From the NCBI RefSeq assembly GCF_014356525.2, contig NC_052518.1, positions 102,358,767 through 102,422,766 of the forward strand: a stretch of DNA of 64,000 nucleotides, written 5' to 3'. Positions 43,321 through 54,953 of the stretch are shown here, piece by piece. A program made the position numbers and the translations under genes. The notes below the pieces were generated by a model that was given only the letters and a program-made list of their open reading frames with translations, had not been told where the DNA came from and did not search any database. Positions within the stretch are counted from its first letter, which is position 1. Each line of letters begins with the position of its first letter. The stretch is from Nilaparvata lugens (lineage: Eukaryota; Arthropoda; Insecta; Hemiptera; Delphacidae).

Positions 43321-43439
43321 GAGTATTGAAAAATGAAAAATCATTCAGATTCAGCGCATGTCAAAACAATAGACAACATTGATTGTTTCGAACGCCATAG
43401 TGTAAATGAGATGCAACTTAGAAAGCAGTACTATTTTAC

Positions 43440-44480
43440 TGTTTATTTTGGTGAAGAGAGTCAGCCGCGCCGTACCGCGTTGCTTGTTTCCCCTTCCTTA
43501 GCGTCTAATCGAGTCGTAATTACATAACAATATACATCAATGGATTTGCAATGAAAGTGGCTTCATTAATTATTTGGCTCATTTTTCTTTAAAATTACTT
43601 GCTTCAAAGTTAATCGGAGAAAACAAAAAATCAAATTGAAAAACCCCTAAATTTTTATATACATAATTATCATTTTATCAAGGAAACTGTTTGTTTTATC
43701 GAGAAAATGAATACGACTAATATTGTAGTCTATAATGTAACTAATCGAATGAAATATGATAGATTTTATTTCGATCAATGGTTACAGAGATAAATGATTT
43801 CCTGTTTACTGTTTACTATGGCGAAGAGAGTCAGCCGTGCCATACCGCGTCAGCTGTTTCCACTTCCACGGCGTCAAATCGAATCGCAAATACATAACAA
43901 TATACATCAATGGGTTTGCAATGAGAGTGGCTACATTAATTATTTGACTCATTTTTCTTTAAAATTACTTGCTTCGAAGTAAATCGAAGAAAACAAAAAA
44001 ATCAAATCGCAAACCACCTAAATTTTTACATATATATTATTTTATCTAGAAAACTGTTCGGTTTATTGAAAAAATGAATATAACTAATATTGTAGTCCAT
44101 TATGTAACGAATCGAATGACATATAATAGAACTATTTCCGATCAATGGTTACAGAGATATTTCCTGTGTTTACCTGCATTTTTCATGTTTTAGGGTGGGA
44201 CTTTTGGGAGAATGACCCTCTGATTTTTAATGAAAGTGGCTACATTAAGTATTCGTATTATTTTTCTTTCAAATCACTTGCTTCGAAGTTAATTGAAGAA
44301 AACAAAAAAATCAATTCACAAACCCCCTAAATTTTCACATATATATTATTTTATTAAGAATACTGTTTATTTTATTGAAAAAATGAATAAAACTATTATT
44401 GTAGTCCATAATGTAACGAATTAAATGAGGTATAATAGAACTGTCTCCGATCAATGGTTACAGAGATAATTGATTTCTCG
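43440..44480. repeat. Irregular tandem repeat, 3 units of 310-370 bp
   Basis: Units share gaagagagtcagccg, atgaaagtggctacattaat, atttttctttaaaattactt and atcaatggttacagagata. Equivalent points lie at 43551, 43921 and 44230. Unit 3 is shorter, with different 5' sequence. A fourth partial end runs to about 44560 (gacttttgggagaatgacc appears twice). Small plus-strand ORFs here repeat with the units and are not convincing genes. Confidence 0.75.
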
Positions 44481-44847
44481 TGGCTACATGTATTTTTCAA
44501 CTTCAAGGGGTGCTAGGGGGGAAAGCTCCAAGGGGATTTCTTGGGACTTTTGGGAGAATGACCATCTGGGAGGGTTCTATCGATGGTGAGAGATTCAGCT
44601 TTTATTTAATTTTCGGATCGAAAAAACCTTTATTGACTGGGCTAAGACATCATGAATATAGATAATGAAAATGATTCACATTCTAAGAGCTCGTTGTCGG
44701 CTCTAAATCGAAAACTAAAACCAAATATGCATAGATAAATGAATAATTTTAATGAATGAATTTATTTTGCCAAAAAAAAAACAAAATACAAAAAAGCTTT
44801 AAAAATAAATATAAGTATATGCTACTGCACTTTAACTAAGATACATA

Positions 44848-44982
44848 CAGGGTGGGTGAAAAGTCCGAGAACGGCTTAATATCTCATACACAAAGGTAAT
44901 TTGATGGTGAGTGTGATTGGGGATCCTACTCAACCTTTGTGTATGAGATATTAAGCCGTTCTCGGACTTTTCACCCACCCTG
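44848..44982. mobile_element. Foldback family 3, minimal copy
   Basis: 135-bp near-perfect palindrome. Its arms begin CAGGGTGGGTGAAAAGTCCG and contain cggcttaatatctcatacac, with about 30 bp of loop. TA flanks both ends. It corresponds to the outermost ends of 25371-26281. Confidence 0.9.
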
Positions 44983-46211
44983 TATATAAAAATTGAGGAA
45001 ATGTTAATTTATTTTATTAGAAATAATAATGAAATGATATCCTTATTCATGATGTTATAAATAATAGTTATTAAATGAAGATTCAATTTATGCTCACATG
45101 CATGTAGTACAGTAGGTGTGGAAAAAACACCGGCAGAAGGAAGATTCCTTGTGCGCCAACGTGAGTTGTAAAATCAGCTTAATCATAGTAATATATAAAC
45201 TTGAATTTATTTGAAAGATATTTGACAAAAATAATAATAATATTTTTCGTTAATTTTAAATTGTAGTGCCATTTTTTTAATTTAGAATATTCATTTTATT
45301 AATCTGTATTATTTTATGGTAAATAAATGAATTTGAATAATGAAGCTTGTACAGATTTACACGGTCATGAGGCATTCAAAAATGGGAAAATTTCAAAATG
45401 TAGATGGAAGAGTTTTAAGGGCTTGATGGGCGTTCCCTGCGGACAATGGCGCGATGGAGATTGGCCTGGAGACAATGGTTGCCAGAGCAACCTCTCCCAC
45501 GAGCATGAGCTTCAGAGGCATGCGTCAACCGGCAGAGGAAGTTGGCAATGATCAGTCAGTCATTCATTGCCGACTTTCCTCTGCCGGCTGACGTGACGCA
45601 TGTTCCCTCGCACCTGGTCGTTTGAACATAGGGGCATTTTTCAGCATATCAGGTAGAATCAGAAATTGAATTTTTGATCCCCTGATATATATGCTCGTAT
45701 TGTGTTACTCTGACAAAGCGATAAGTAACTGAACAAGCCGACATTTCACAGTTCATGTTGTCTTCTGCCTCTATTGTTTCACCTCGCCAGTTACGACTTC
45801 ACAAGTCACAATGTGACCCTCTGCTTCATTTAAAGAATTTTTTTTGAATTCCAATAAATTGGTATTCCAATAAAACATTTATATGAAGCTGAGGGTCACA
45901 TAGAGACTTGTGAAGTCGTCTGGCGAGGTAAAATAATAGAAGCTGAAGACAATATGAACTCTGGAATGTCATCTTATTCAGTTACTTATAGCTGTGTCAG
46001 AGTTACTCAATTCGAGCATATATATTAGAGGAACAAAAATTAAATTTCTTATTCTAACTGATATGCTGAATAATGCCCCGATGTTTAAACGACCAGGTGC
46101 GAAAAGACATGCTTTAGCCGGCAGAGTAAAGTCGGCAATAAAAAGAGCTCATGCACGAGGGAGAGGTGGACAGGCCTTCTCTGGCGGCCACCGTCCCCAG
46201 GGCAGAGGAGG

Positions 46212-46373
46212 ATGCCAGGGGGACGAGGAGGCAGTTCTAGAGGAGGCGGAGGACGAGGAGGTGGGGAAGGTCCATCATGCCATGATACTGAGAGCAGCCT
46301 ACATACTATTACACTTCCGTGCTGCTTTTGTCATTATTTGTTGGAGATCAAGATATTTGTTCAATCAAGATAA
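46212..46373 (+). pseudogene. RGG-rich reading frame of unknown origin
   Basis: 53 codons starting [18 protein letters not shown]. An overlapping frame just upstream adds [20 protein letters not shown], so an older continuous RGG segment may have been split by a frameshift. Arg-Gly-Gly boxes bind RNA in many nuclear proteins. GC content is unlike the surroundings. It lies inside the palindromic complex, so it may be a captured host-gene fragment or simple-sequence DNA. Confidence 0.35.
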
Positions 46374-46629
46374 AAGTAACCAAATAAAATGAGGAAAAAG
46401 AGCTACGAGCTACGAATGAGGAGGTGGAGAAGGTCGTTAAAACTCTTCCATCTACATTTTGAAATTTTCCCATTTTTGTAAACCTCATGACTGGGTAAAC
46501 CTATTTGAGCTCATTGACGGCAAATATCGATAGTATACATTCATATTTATACATTATGTCAACCGTGAAAAAAGAAAGTTGACATAAAATGTCAACCACG
46601 GTTAATGCCAACGCACAGTCAAGCAAAGG

Positions 46630-46929
46630 TTTCAAGGGATGCTTTATGGTCTATCTCAGTTGAGCCAGGTACTGGATACCAAATTAAGTAAAAGAATACA
46701 TCGTGCATATGCACAGTCAGTGATACAGTATGGTATCATTATCTGGGGAGGGGTATCACTTGCTAGCCATGAGCCTCTTGCTGTTACTCAGCGCACCATT
46801 ATTAAGAAAATCCTAAAAAGGAACCCAGGTTTCCCTAGTAGCTGTTGTTCTCATATTCCCTGTGCTCAGTTTAATGTGAAAAACGCCGCTAACACTGACT
46901 GTGCATATGCACGATATACCCTTTTACTT
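46630..46929 (+). pseudogene. Jockey/CR1-like LINE, C-terminal RT fragment
   Basis: The frame reads KRIHRAYAQSVIQYGIIIWG, then LAVTQRTIIKKILKRNPGFP. This is the conserved segment after the RT catalytic domain in Jockey/CR1/RTE-type LINEs (Gln-Tyr-Gly-Ile-x-x-Trp-Gly and Gln-Arg/Lys-x-Ile-x-Lys-Ile). The coding sequence is cut at 46930 by the insertion of hairpin MITE family 2. An inverted piece of the same LINE (47505-47570) follows that MITE. Confidence 0.75.
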
Positions 46930-47497
46930 AAGGATGTGCAAAGGATAAAAATAAACTTTCAAAATAAAAAAGTTTTCTCAGAAAAACATTTTTTTCCGAC
47001 TATTGCTTTTTGAGATATGAGCGCCTTAACTTTAAATTTTTGGGACAGAACATTTCAAGTTCGGTAAGAGATAAATCCATGAGATTCAGAGGATAAATTC
47101 TTCATGGTATTGTTGATTTGATAAAACAAAAATGTTTCGAAAATATTAATTTTTGAGAAAGTTATTCAATTTACTAAAAATTACTCAAAAAAAGTTATTT
47201 TTAGTAAATTGAATAACTTTATCAAAAATTGATATTTTCAGGAAATTTCTGTTTCATTCAATCATCATTACCATAAAGAATTTATCCACTAAATTTCATG
47301 GATTCATCTCTTACCGTATTTGAAATGTTCTGTCCCAAAAATTTGAACTTTAGGCGCTCATATCTCAAAAAGTAATGATCGGAAAAAAAACTTTCCTGAG
47401 AGAACTTTTTTCATTTTGATAGCTTGATGATACACAAATCGAAAAACTATGAAAAATATCACCAGAAGAAAGTTTTTTTAGCCTTTGCACAGCCTTA
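46930..47497. mobile_element. Long-hairpin MITE family 2, copy 2
   Basis: 568-bp palindromic relative of 39230-39857. Ends are ttaaggatgtgcaaagg and cctttgcacagccttaa. The left arm lacks a segment (tactggtgatatttttca) that the right arm keeps. Confidence 0.8.
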
Positions 47498-48564
47498 ATC
47501 TGGTATCCAGTACTTGGCTCAACTGAGATAGACCATAAAGTATTTTTGAATCCCTCGGCAGCATCCCTCGAAACCTTTGCTTGACATACTGTATACATAT
47601 TAATATTATACTAATGGTATTTGCCGGCAATGAAGCTCTTACAGGTTTACTGTGTAGAACTAGTGAGATAGACCATACAGCATCCTTTGAAACCTTTGCT
47701 TGACATAATGTATAAATATGAATGTATACTAACGATATTTGCCGTCAATGAAGCTCAAATAGGTTTACACAGTTATGAGGTATACAAAAATGGGAAAATT
47801 TCAAAATGTGGATGGAAGAGTTTTAACAACCTTCTCCACCTCCTCATTCGTAGCTCGTAGCTCTTTCTTCTCATTTGGTCACTTTTATCTTGATTAAACA
47901 AATATCTTGATCTCCAACAAATAGTGACAAAAGCAGCACGGATAAGTTATGTTAACTTACTATATCTATTATTTTGCTTATAACTATTCTAATCTTCATT
48001 TCCTTTCATTTTACTACTATCTCTGCTTCTAGGAGCTATTCCATTCCACTTTTCAATGTTGCTACAATAAAAAAATAGTACCTAATGTAATATTCACCTT
48101 TTCATTCATTATTTTATTGCAACTGAAGTATTTTGTCCAAACTTGTAATTTCATGTGGAAATAAATTGAATTGAATTAAATTCAAGTCACACTGGCGCAC
48201 AAGGAATCTTCATTTTGCCGGTGTTTTTGCCTTATCTACTATACTCGTAGGAGCATAACAACAATCATAGAATACTTATGATAATTAATCTTCATTTTTT
48301 AATTATTATCTCTAATGTTATAAATATAAGGATATTATTTCATTATTTCCAATGAAATAGATTAGCAGTTCCTGTATTTTTATGTATGTGCTTTAGTTTA
48401 GATCAGTAGCATATTTTTATTTCTTTTTCGTATTTTGTTTACGACAAATAAATAAATTCTTTAATTAAATAAATTATTTGGTTTAGATCGCAGTTCAGTT
48501 ACCACACAACAGTTTTATGAAAAACATAACAGTAAAAACGGCAGTTTGTAATACAATTTTCCCG

Positions 48565-48880
48565 TCGAGAGGTACTCTACATACGCATCCATCTATCTAC
48601 ATGAGAATGAATTATTGATTGGTTGTTGGATGATGATTCGTTGCCAAGCGACTGTTGCTACAGAAACCGCTCTGACGTCAGCTGGTCCGTTACCACGGAA
48701 ACTTATTTTGAAAACGCAAACGCATGCGTTTCATCCCCAGTTGGATGTCCGTGATTTATTGATCTCTTCGAGATGAATGTCCCTAGCAACAGTCCGTTAC
48801 TATGGTTTTTAATCCTGTGACACGTGGCACCATGCTACAGTAAACAATACCTGCGCCCTTCTCAGTTGCTCGTCTGTGAT
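48565..48880. repeat. Inverted copy of 38440-38790
   Basis: Reads gaggtactctacatacgcat, cgttgccaagcgactgttgc, gctctgacgtcagctggtcc and ggcaccatgctacagtaaac, the inverse of the block 10 kb to the left. Substitutions are common, so the copies are old. Confidence 0.8.
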
Positions 48881-48889
48881 TTATTGATC

Positions 48890-48992
48890 TAGACAGGCGA
48901 AAGGGAGAGAGTCGAAAACGAAACGGAGAGAGTCGAAAACGCTGTTTTCCTGTCTTTCTCCACTGCTGTATAATGGGGACCTCACTGTATTG
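48890..48992. mobile_element. MITE family 1 end fragment with short tandem repeat
   Basis: Two copies of ggagagagtcgaaaacg are followed by cctgtctttctccactgctg and a decayed family 1 end (ggggacctcactgta). Confidence 0.5.
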
Positions 48993-49065
48993 GTTGAAAG
49001 CATTTTGAACAATCCTTTCAATTTTACAACCTATATATAGTTCGATTTTGAACTAAAGTCGAACC

Positions 49066-49774
49066 TCTCTATAGCGAACCTCCACTTAACGAAATCCTAC
49101 AACGAATTTTTACCTCGTCTCTTGACATTTTAAAGTTTTGGCTGCTTATTTACCTCTACTTAACGAATTTCGGACCTCTCAACAACAAAGTTTTCTCTTC
49201 ACTTCAAAATACAAAATGTAGTGTGTATAGGAAGCAGACGATCATTTTCAAGGGATTGTTTAGATTCAGCAGAAAGGTCAATAGACTCAAAATAATGGAA
49301 ATTCAGGTAGGCAGAAGATAGGGTGGTAGGCAGTCAATAGAGGTTGAAACACATGTCGGAAATTGAATGCAAGTTACTGGAAATGTAGAATTCCAAGAAC
49401 TTGCCATTCGTAGACCAGGCAGGTGAACGATTGGACTTTCTTATCCTTGCTTTTGCCACACATTTCAATAATATTATAGAACTCGCCATTTATGAATGAA
49501 GGGACGGGAATGCTGGATTTCCCCATCCTCCCACCATTTGCTTTTGTCTCAAATTTCAATTTTGTAAAATGTGTGACATTTCACAAAATGTCACTATCTA
49601 CGTTCCCGATGTTATGTTCTTTGTACCATATTCATTTAATTACCGCCCGTGATATATTATAAGATCCATAAGATCATACCAGTTTTCTTGACAGAACAAC
49701 CTCTCAATAACGAATACCTCTCAGCAGCGATTTTTTTTCTCGGGATACCGACTTCGTTATACAGAGGTTCAACT
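49066..49774. mobile_element. pogo/Tigger-like MITE
   Basis: Inverted ends are aagtcgaacctctctatagc on the left and the inverse of cagttgaacctctgtataac on the right, with internal repeats of 'cttaacgaa' and 'caataacgaa'. The consensus CAGTYGAACCTCTNTATAACG resembles ends of pogo/Tigger elements, and TA flanks the right end. About 700 bp, no transposase. The minus-strand ORF at 49374 has no recognisable domain. Confidence 0.6.
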
Positions 49775-50567
49775 GTATTTCTAACGACACTACAGTCAAT
49801 TTGACTATTATTGAATTATTAACAAGCAGTTCGTCATGAACAGTAAAATAGATGACTATATGTATAGCGTAAATTCAGTTTCAATCGAATTATTACAATA
49901 TATGTACATCAAATTTATTATTTTCTTTCAACAAATACACTCACACGATAAACTGACTCATGAAACAACCGGTAAAGTGTAATATGTAGCATAAGTACAT
50001 ATTTTCAGCTGAAAATACCCTCAAAAATTAACGTATACATTTTTATAATTTGTTTGCTGTAAAGATACACTGACATGATGATGAATAAAAATAGCTTCAC
50101 TAAAAAATGTTGTATGGTTGCTTATGTCACAGTGAGCACAATTTTCTGTAATTTTTTCGCTTGATATTTCAACACCATATTCAACTGATAAGGACGGTAT
50201 CTTATAATAAAGGCATGTAGAATCTTTGAATTCAATACTGGTGTAAAACAAGGTGATGGATTGTCGGCACTACTATTCAATGTTGCATTAGTGTAATTGC
50301 CGTTATTGACAAAACAGGCAACATTTATCATAAAATGTATCAACTATGAATAATGTATTTATAATGTATCATTTATCAATGTATCATTGCTTATGCCAAT
50401 GATGTAGCCGTAATTGCCAGAAGAAAATATTTTCTCCAGGACACGTATGAATTGCTTGAAAGAAAGGCAGGAAAATACATGAAAATGCTGAGATATCAAG
50501 TCAATATTGAAGAGTTCCACAGAGTCTAAGGATTGATAATAGTTTGTCGGACAGGGTGATACATTTT

Positions 50568-51562
50568 AGTTAACTTTGTTATAGTTCAGACATTGTGTTA
50601 CTTGTAAATATTTGAAAAACACTTACTTTTCTTGGAGACTTGAGGAATGCATTTCACTCTTGAAGAGGAGTTTCATCAGCCTCTTCAGAAGTGAAATGCA
50701 TTCCTCAATACTCCAACAAAAGTAAGTGTTTTTTACTTTCCTTGCCCTATTACCTAGGTAAGGAAAGTATTGCTTTCCAAAAAAATTTAAGGTACCCTAA
50801 TTTCATGTTTTCTATAAGTTTAAAGGTCCCCTTAGTCCAAAAACATGATTTTTGGGTGTTGGTCTGTGTGTGTGTATGTGTGTGTGTGTCTGTGAACACG
50901 ATAACTCCATTCCTAATTAACCGATTGACTTGAAATTTTTAACTTAAGGTCCTTATACCATGAGGATCCGACAATAAGAAATTCAATAAAATTAAATTCA
51001 AAATGGCGGATAATGGCTAAAAAAACCATGTTTTTCACGGTTATCTCGAAAACGGCTCTAACGATTTTCTTCAAATTTATACCCTAGATAGCTATTCATA
51101 AGCCCTATTAACTGACATGGGTCTCATTTCTGGGAAAATTGTTGGAGCTCCGTAATATTCTTGAGAAGAATGAATTTTGTTAAATTTCTATCACGATTTT
51201 CTCAAAAATGACTTGACCGATTTTTTTCAAATTCATACTCTGTATAGTTAGTTATATATCAGCTCTATTAACTGACATGAGTCTCCTCCCTGAGAAATTA
51301 ACAGGGGGTCCACCTCATCCTTGAGAAATTTACTCCTCAAATTTCATAATTCAAACAAAGGAAAATGTACTCTGAACACAATAACAATAGTATAATCGCA
51401 GTTTTAATTATTTAGCCGCCAATCGGCATAATGTTATTCCCTAAATTATCCTCGTTAATGTGGCTTATAGATCAATGAGCAAGGAAAGTTGTGTGAGTAT
51501 ACAACACCAGATTTTTTCAAATATTTACAAGTAACACAGTGTCAGAACTACAACGGAGTTAT
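50568..51562. mobile_element. Foldback element interrupted by DINE-like insertion
   Basis: The left arm (cagacattgtgttacttgta, aatatttgaaaaacacttac, gaggaatgcatttcactctt) pairs with a right arm that begins at 50687 (cctcttcagaagtgaaatgc). That arm is split after agtaagtgtttttt at 50734 and resumes at 51512 (ttttttcaaatatttacaag). The intact left arm shows what the right arm looked like before the insertion. Confidence 0.8.
50735..51511 (+). mobile_element. DINE/HINE-like element, 777-bp copy
   Basis: ACTTTCCTTGCCCTATTACC start, short (TG)n, about one 166-bp-type unit plus the diverged terminal unit, and acaacaccagatttttt end. Both boundaries are fixed by the interrupted palindrome. The target was a run of five Ts, now five or six on each side. 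Confidence 0.8.
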
Positions 51563-52504
51563 TATATAGTGTTTCGTCATGGAAAGCAACATCACATTTT
51601 AGTCATCTGGGTATTGTATTGATAATCAAAATATGATGAGTATCAGTATGAAGAATAGAATATATTCAAGAAATAGAGAAAGAAAAGGTTCATAAGTAAA
51701 AAAAAACTCAGATTTATGAAACCCTTATAAGACCTGTTGTTACCTATGGCTCTGAATCGTGGGCATTGACCACGAAAGACAGTCATAATTTGAGTGTATT
51801 TGAACGAAAGGTGCTTATAAAAGTTTACATTTATTTTAAAGATGATGGAAAGTGGAGGAGATCAAATTCTGAACTTGAAACTCAGTTAAGAGGCCATAGT
51901 ATAGCATGCTTTATAAAGGCACAGAGACTATGATGGTTCGGATATATTTACAGTATGAAAGAAACAGAATGTCAAAAGTAGTGCTCAAAGAAAAACTTCA
52001 CTCCAGAAGGAAATGGGAAGAGAAGATCAGAGATTATTTATTAAGGTTGGGTTATACAGAATGGATAAGTTTGATTGATTGAAGACAGAGGTTTGGAGGA
52101 ATTCTGTGAAGGAAGCCAAAGCCCACACTGGGCTGTAGAGCTATAGAAAATAAATTAATAATAGGATAGAAAAATTGACGGTCGATTTTTATGATAAGAT
52201 ACTGTCAATGATTTCTTGAACATTGAATTAAACTATCTGTTGTATCTGTTGTTGGTTGTCCATCTTGTTTTCACTATTATTATTACTATTGTATTTTAAT
52301 ATTACTTTAATTCACCAATGACGCATAATCACGTCTGAACTACTGGACTGATTAAGTTGAAATTTCGTAGATAGATTCTTAATATACCCAGCATACTTAT
52401 AGGCCTGATTTAAATTCTTCAAGATTACAGTAGGTCAAGTTTCCAATTTGTCAAGCACACCAAAGAATGTGAGTGTTTTTTCACTTTAAATTTATATTAA
52501 AATA

Positions 52505-52505
52505 C

Positions 52506-52550
<45 letters not shown>
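52505..52550. repeat. (TAA)n microsatellite, probable minus-strand retroposon tail
   Basis: About 15 TAA units followed by ataaatttatttcctttaaa. On the minus strand this reads as a retroposon 3' end with an (ATT)n tail. Confidence 0.8.
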
Positions 52551-52555
<5 letters not shown>

Positions 52556-52699
52556 TTATTTCCTTTAAAAAATACATTCAAGCAATTAAAACATAAAAAT
52601 TAAAAAATATCTACAATACAATAGGCTTATACAACCAGCCCATACTAGACTTATTAGAATACTAATGTTAAATTTCATTAGTGATATAAGTGCCCATTC

Positions 52700-54298
52700 A
52701 TTAGTGATGATGCCCTGATCAAATTCTCAAACGCGGTTTCGGATCGTTTGAACAAAGGAAAGAAAACCCTAGCTATCTTCCTGGACCTAGCAAAAGCTTA
52801 TGACACTGTGTCTCATGATAAGTTATTGGACAAATTAGAGTGGGTTGGCATAAGAGGATTACCTTTGAAATTGTTCAAGAGCTACTTGTCAAATAGAGCA
52901 CAGATTTTATCACTCGATGACTCAGTAAGTGAAATACCTCTCTCATGCTATGGTCTCCTTCAAGGCACTGTCTTATCACCTATCCTCTTCCTGTTATATG
53001 TGAATGAAGTACTAAGATTAGAGTTGAATGGAGAGGAAGTATATTCATTCGCAGATGACACAGTGTTGTTGTATGGGGGTGAAACATGGAAGAGACCTAT
53101 GAGACGGCCTCTAAAGGCGCCTCTACACTAAAAAGATGGCTGGATTTCAACTCCCTTAGTTTAAATATTAAAAAAACAAAGTATATTGCTTTTTCAAGGA
53201 GTATTGCTGGAAGAGAAGAAACGAACTGTGTACTTAAACTGCACATTAATTGTGAGAATTTTGACAATAATTTAGCTGCATGTAACTGCCCTGAAATAGA
53301 AAAATACCAGCCACATCAAATACCTAGGTATAGTTATTGATGAAGGATTTAAATGGAAAAGACACATTGATTATTTGTGTGAGCGATTAAAGTTTGTATC
53401 CTATAACTTATATAAATTGCGGTCCATACTCCAGATTCCAATGTTAAAAATGGTTTACTTTGCAATTGTACAGTCCCTACTGCAATATGGATTAGTGTTT
53501 TTTTTTTTTGTTTTTTTTTTTAGATTACGTCCTAAAGACTCCAGTCATGGAGTATAAGACAAGTAATGTTATTACATAATAATTCTAACACTAAGTAGTT
53601 CAACCTAGTTTAGGTTTGAAAGGAATTCTTGTACACTATAAAAAGCTTTATCAACTAAATATTTTTTCATTTGTTTTTTGAAAATCTTCAAATCATCATT
53701 ACTTTTCAAGATTTGAGGTAGCTTGTTATAAAATTTCCTACCAATATAATCTGGTTTTTGTTCAAATAACCTACTATTGTGTTTGGGGGGGAGCATTCAA
53801 CTCTCATCTATTAGCTCTATTTGTAATACAAAAAATGATTATAAAAACAATACTAAAAAGACCCATGATATACCCTTCTATTCAAGCCTTCAATGAAATT
53901 AAAGTGATAACAATCCTCCGCCAGCTGTATGTATTGAACGTCTTCAAATACTTTCAGAGTAACAAAAATATATTTTTTAAATAAATAATGAACATCAACG
54001 AACCAGATACAATATAAATAAATATAAATGTTATGATTCAGATCTGACAATCATCTGTAAGCAGCTTATTTATATAGCACCAAAAATAATTAATAAATTA
54101 CCTTCAGATCTCATTGAATTTCCATGTATCAAAACTGTCCTAATAACATAAGAGATTGGATTTGCCAGAATTTTTATTTTGATTTGAATATGAATTTTAT
54201 ACAGTCACTATTTCTCTTTAGCTTTAAGTTAGTTTTTAGTTTTTGACTTTTTCATGTATGTTTTGGAAAGAAATAAATGATTGATTGATTGATATTGA
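52700..54298 (+). pseudogene. Jockey/CR1-like LINE, 5'-truncated
   Basis: The frame from about 52706 gives KTLAIFLDLAKAYDTVSHDK (RT motif A), LLQGTVLSPILFLLYVNEV (motif B) and FADDTVLLYGG (motif C, both Asp kept). A frameshift near 53090 moves to LKRWLDFNSLSLNIKKTKYI. After another shift, MCERLKFVSYNLYKLRSILQ runs to QSLLQYGLVF at 53500. An opposite-strand LINE is inserted there. The gene resumes at 53785 (Gly-Gly-Ala-Phe-Asn-Ser-His, IIKTILKRPMIYPSIQAFNE) and ends with a (TGAT)n tail at 54277-54290. Confidence 0.85.
53501..53778 (-). mobile_element. 5'-truncated LINE inserted in another LINE
   Basis: Minus-strand insertion with its poly(A) end seen as poly(T) at 53501-53520. The coding end reads KPDYIGRKFYNKLPQIL and FKKQMKKYLVDKAFYSVQEF, a C-terminal segment common in Jockey/CR1-like LINEs. 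GTGTTT occurs on both sides (53495-53500 and 53779-53784), consistent with a 6-bp target duplication. Confidence 0.8.
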
Positions 54299-54953
54299 TC
54301 GGGCCCACATAGAATGCAATATTATTCCATTGAATATTATAAAAAAATCATCTTATTAATCATCCACCAATCAACTCCTTGTCTCAGAACTCTACATCTA
54401 GGGTATTATCAAGGAGCCGTGGACATATGTAATTGATAATTGAATTTGAATTTAATATTATTAAGCTATATTTTCAAGTCCTTCTAATTCACCAAGTAGC
54501 CAACTGTACTATAACACAAAGACCCGGTTCCACAAAAGATTGTTAAATTTTTAATATGAGTAAAATGCCATGACAACCAATATTAGAAAAGACTTTTTCA
54601 GAATGCATAGCCTCTTAAGGGGAGCCTCGTACAGTTTACCCCATAAAGCTGGATTACAACACAACAGTGACAGTGAAAATAACCCATGAGCTCTAATGGG
54701 ATTATTCATACTCGTTCGGCTGAACTGAATAGGAATAGTCCAATTAAAACTTGAGGGAATTGAATTTACACTATCACTGTTGTGTGGCAATCCAGTAAAG
54801 ACAATTCTGCCCTGATGTGTGTCATTGGTGAAAGGCGTCGATCAAAAACAGACGTTTGACAGCAGCTTAGAAATATATTTAATACAAATAATACAAAATA
54901 TTAAATACAATATATTTAATACAATTTATGCATCTGGCAGGATATACATCCTA

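Larger units (their letters stand above)
45118..48245. mobile_element. Nested palindromic element complex
   Basis: Outer ends are inverted: caccggcagaaggaagattc at 45132 against the inverse near 48230, with ccttgtgcgcca on both. Inside, 45540-45840 pairs with 45870-46170 (centre near 45855), and 46311-46680 pairs with 47500-47947. The loop of the second palindrome holds a LINE fragment and a family 2 hairpin MITE. A small duplication sits at 47505-47760. A plus-strand LINE-like tail (aataaattgaattgaattaa) lies at 48161-48180. Confidence 0.65.
50231..52138 (+). pseudogene. Jockey/RTE-like LINE relic, split by insertions
   Basis: RT motif B is readable at 50231-50290 (FNTGVKQGDGLSALLFNVAL). 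Motif C at 50389 reads Ala-Tyr-Ala-Asn-Asp, with the first catalytic Asp replaced by Asn, followed by YELLERKAGKYMKML. After about 1 kb of inserted DNA the post-RT part resumes at 51709 (QIYETLIRPVVTYGSESWAL, FIKAQRLWWFGY, EAKAHTGL) and ends at the TAG near 52138 and an A-rich tail. Internal stops and frameshifts are frequent. The interruption consists of a foldback element that itself contains a DINE-like copy. Confidence 0.8.

Noticed and set aside
47365..47598. Minus-strand ORF with Lys-Ala-Val-Gln-Arg-Leu segment
   Set aside because: The same peptide appears in ORFs at 39212 and 39717 because all lie in the hairpin MITE; it is a repeat by-product.
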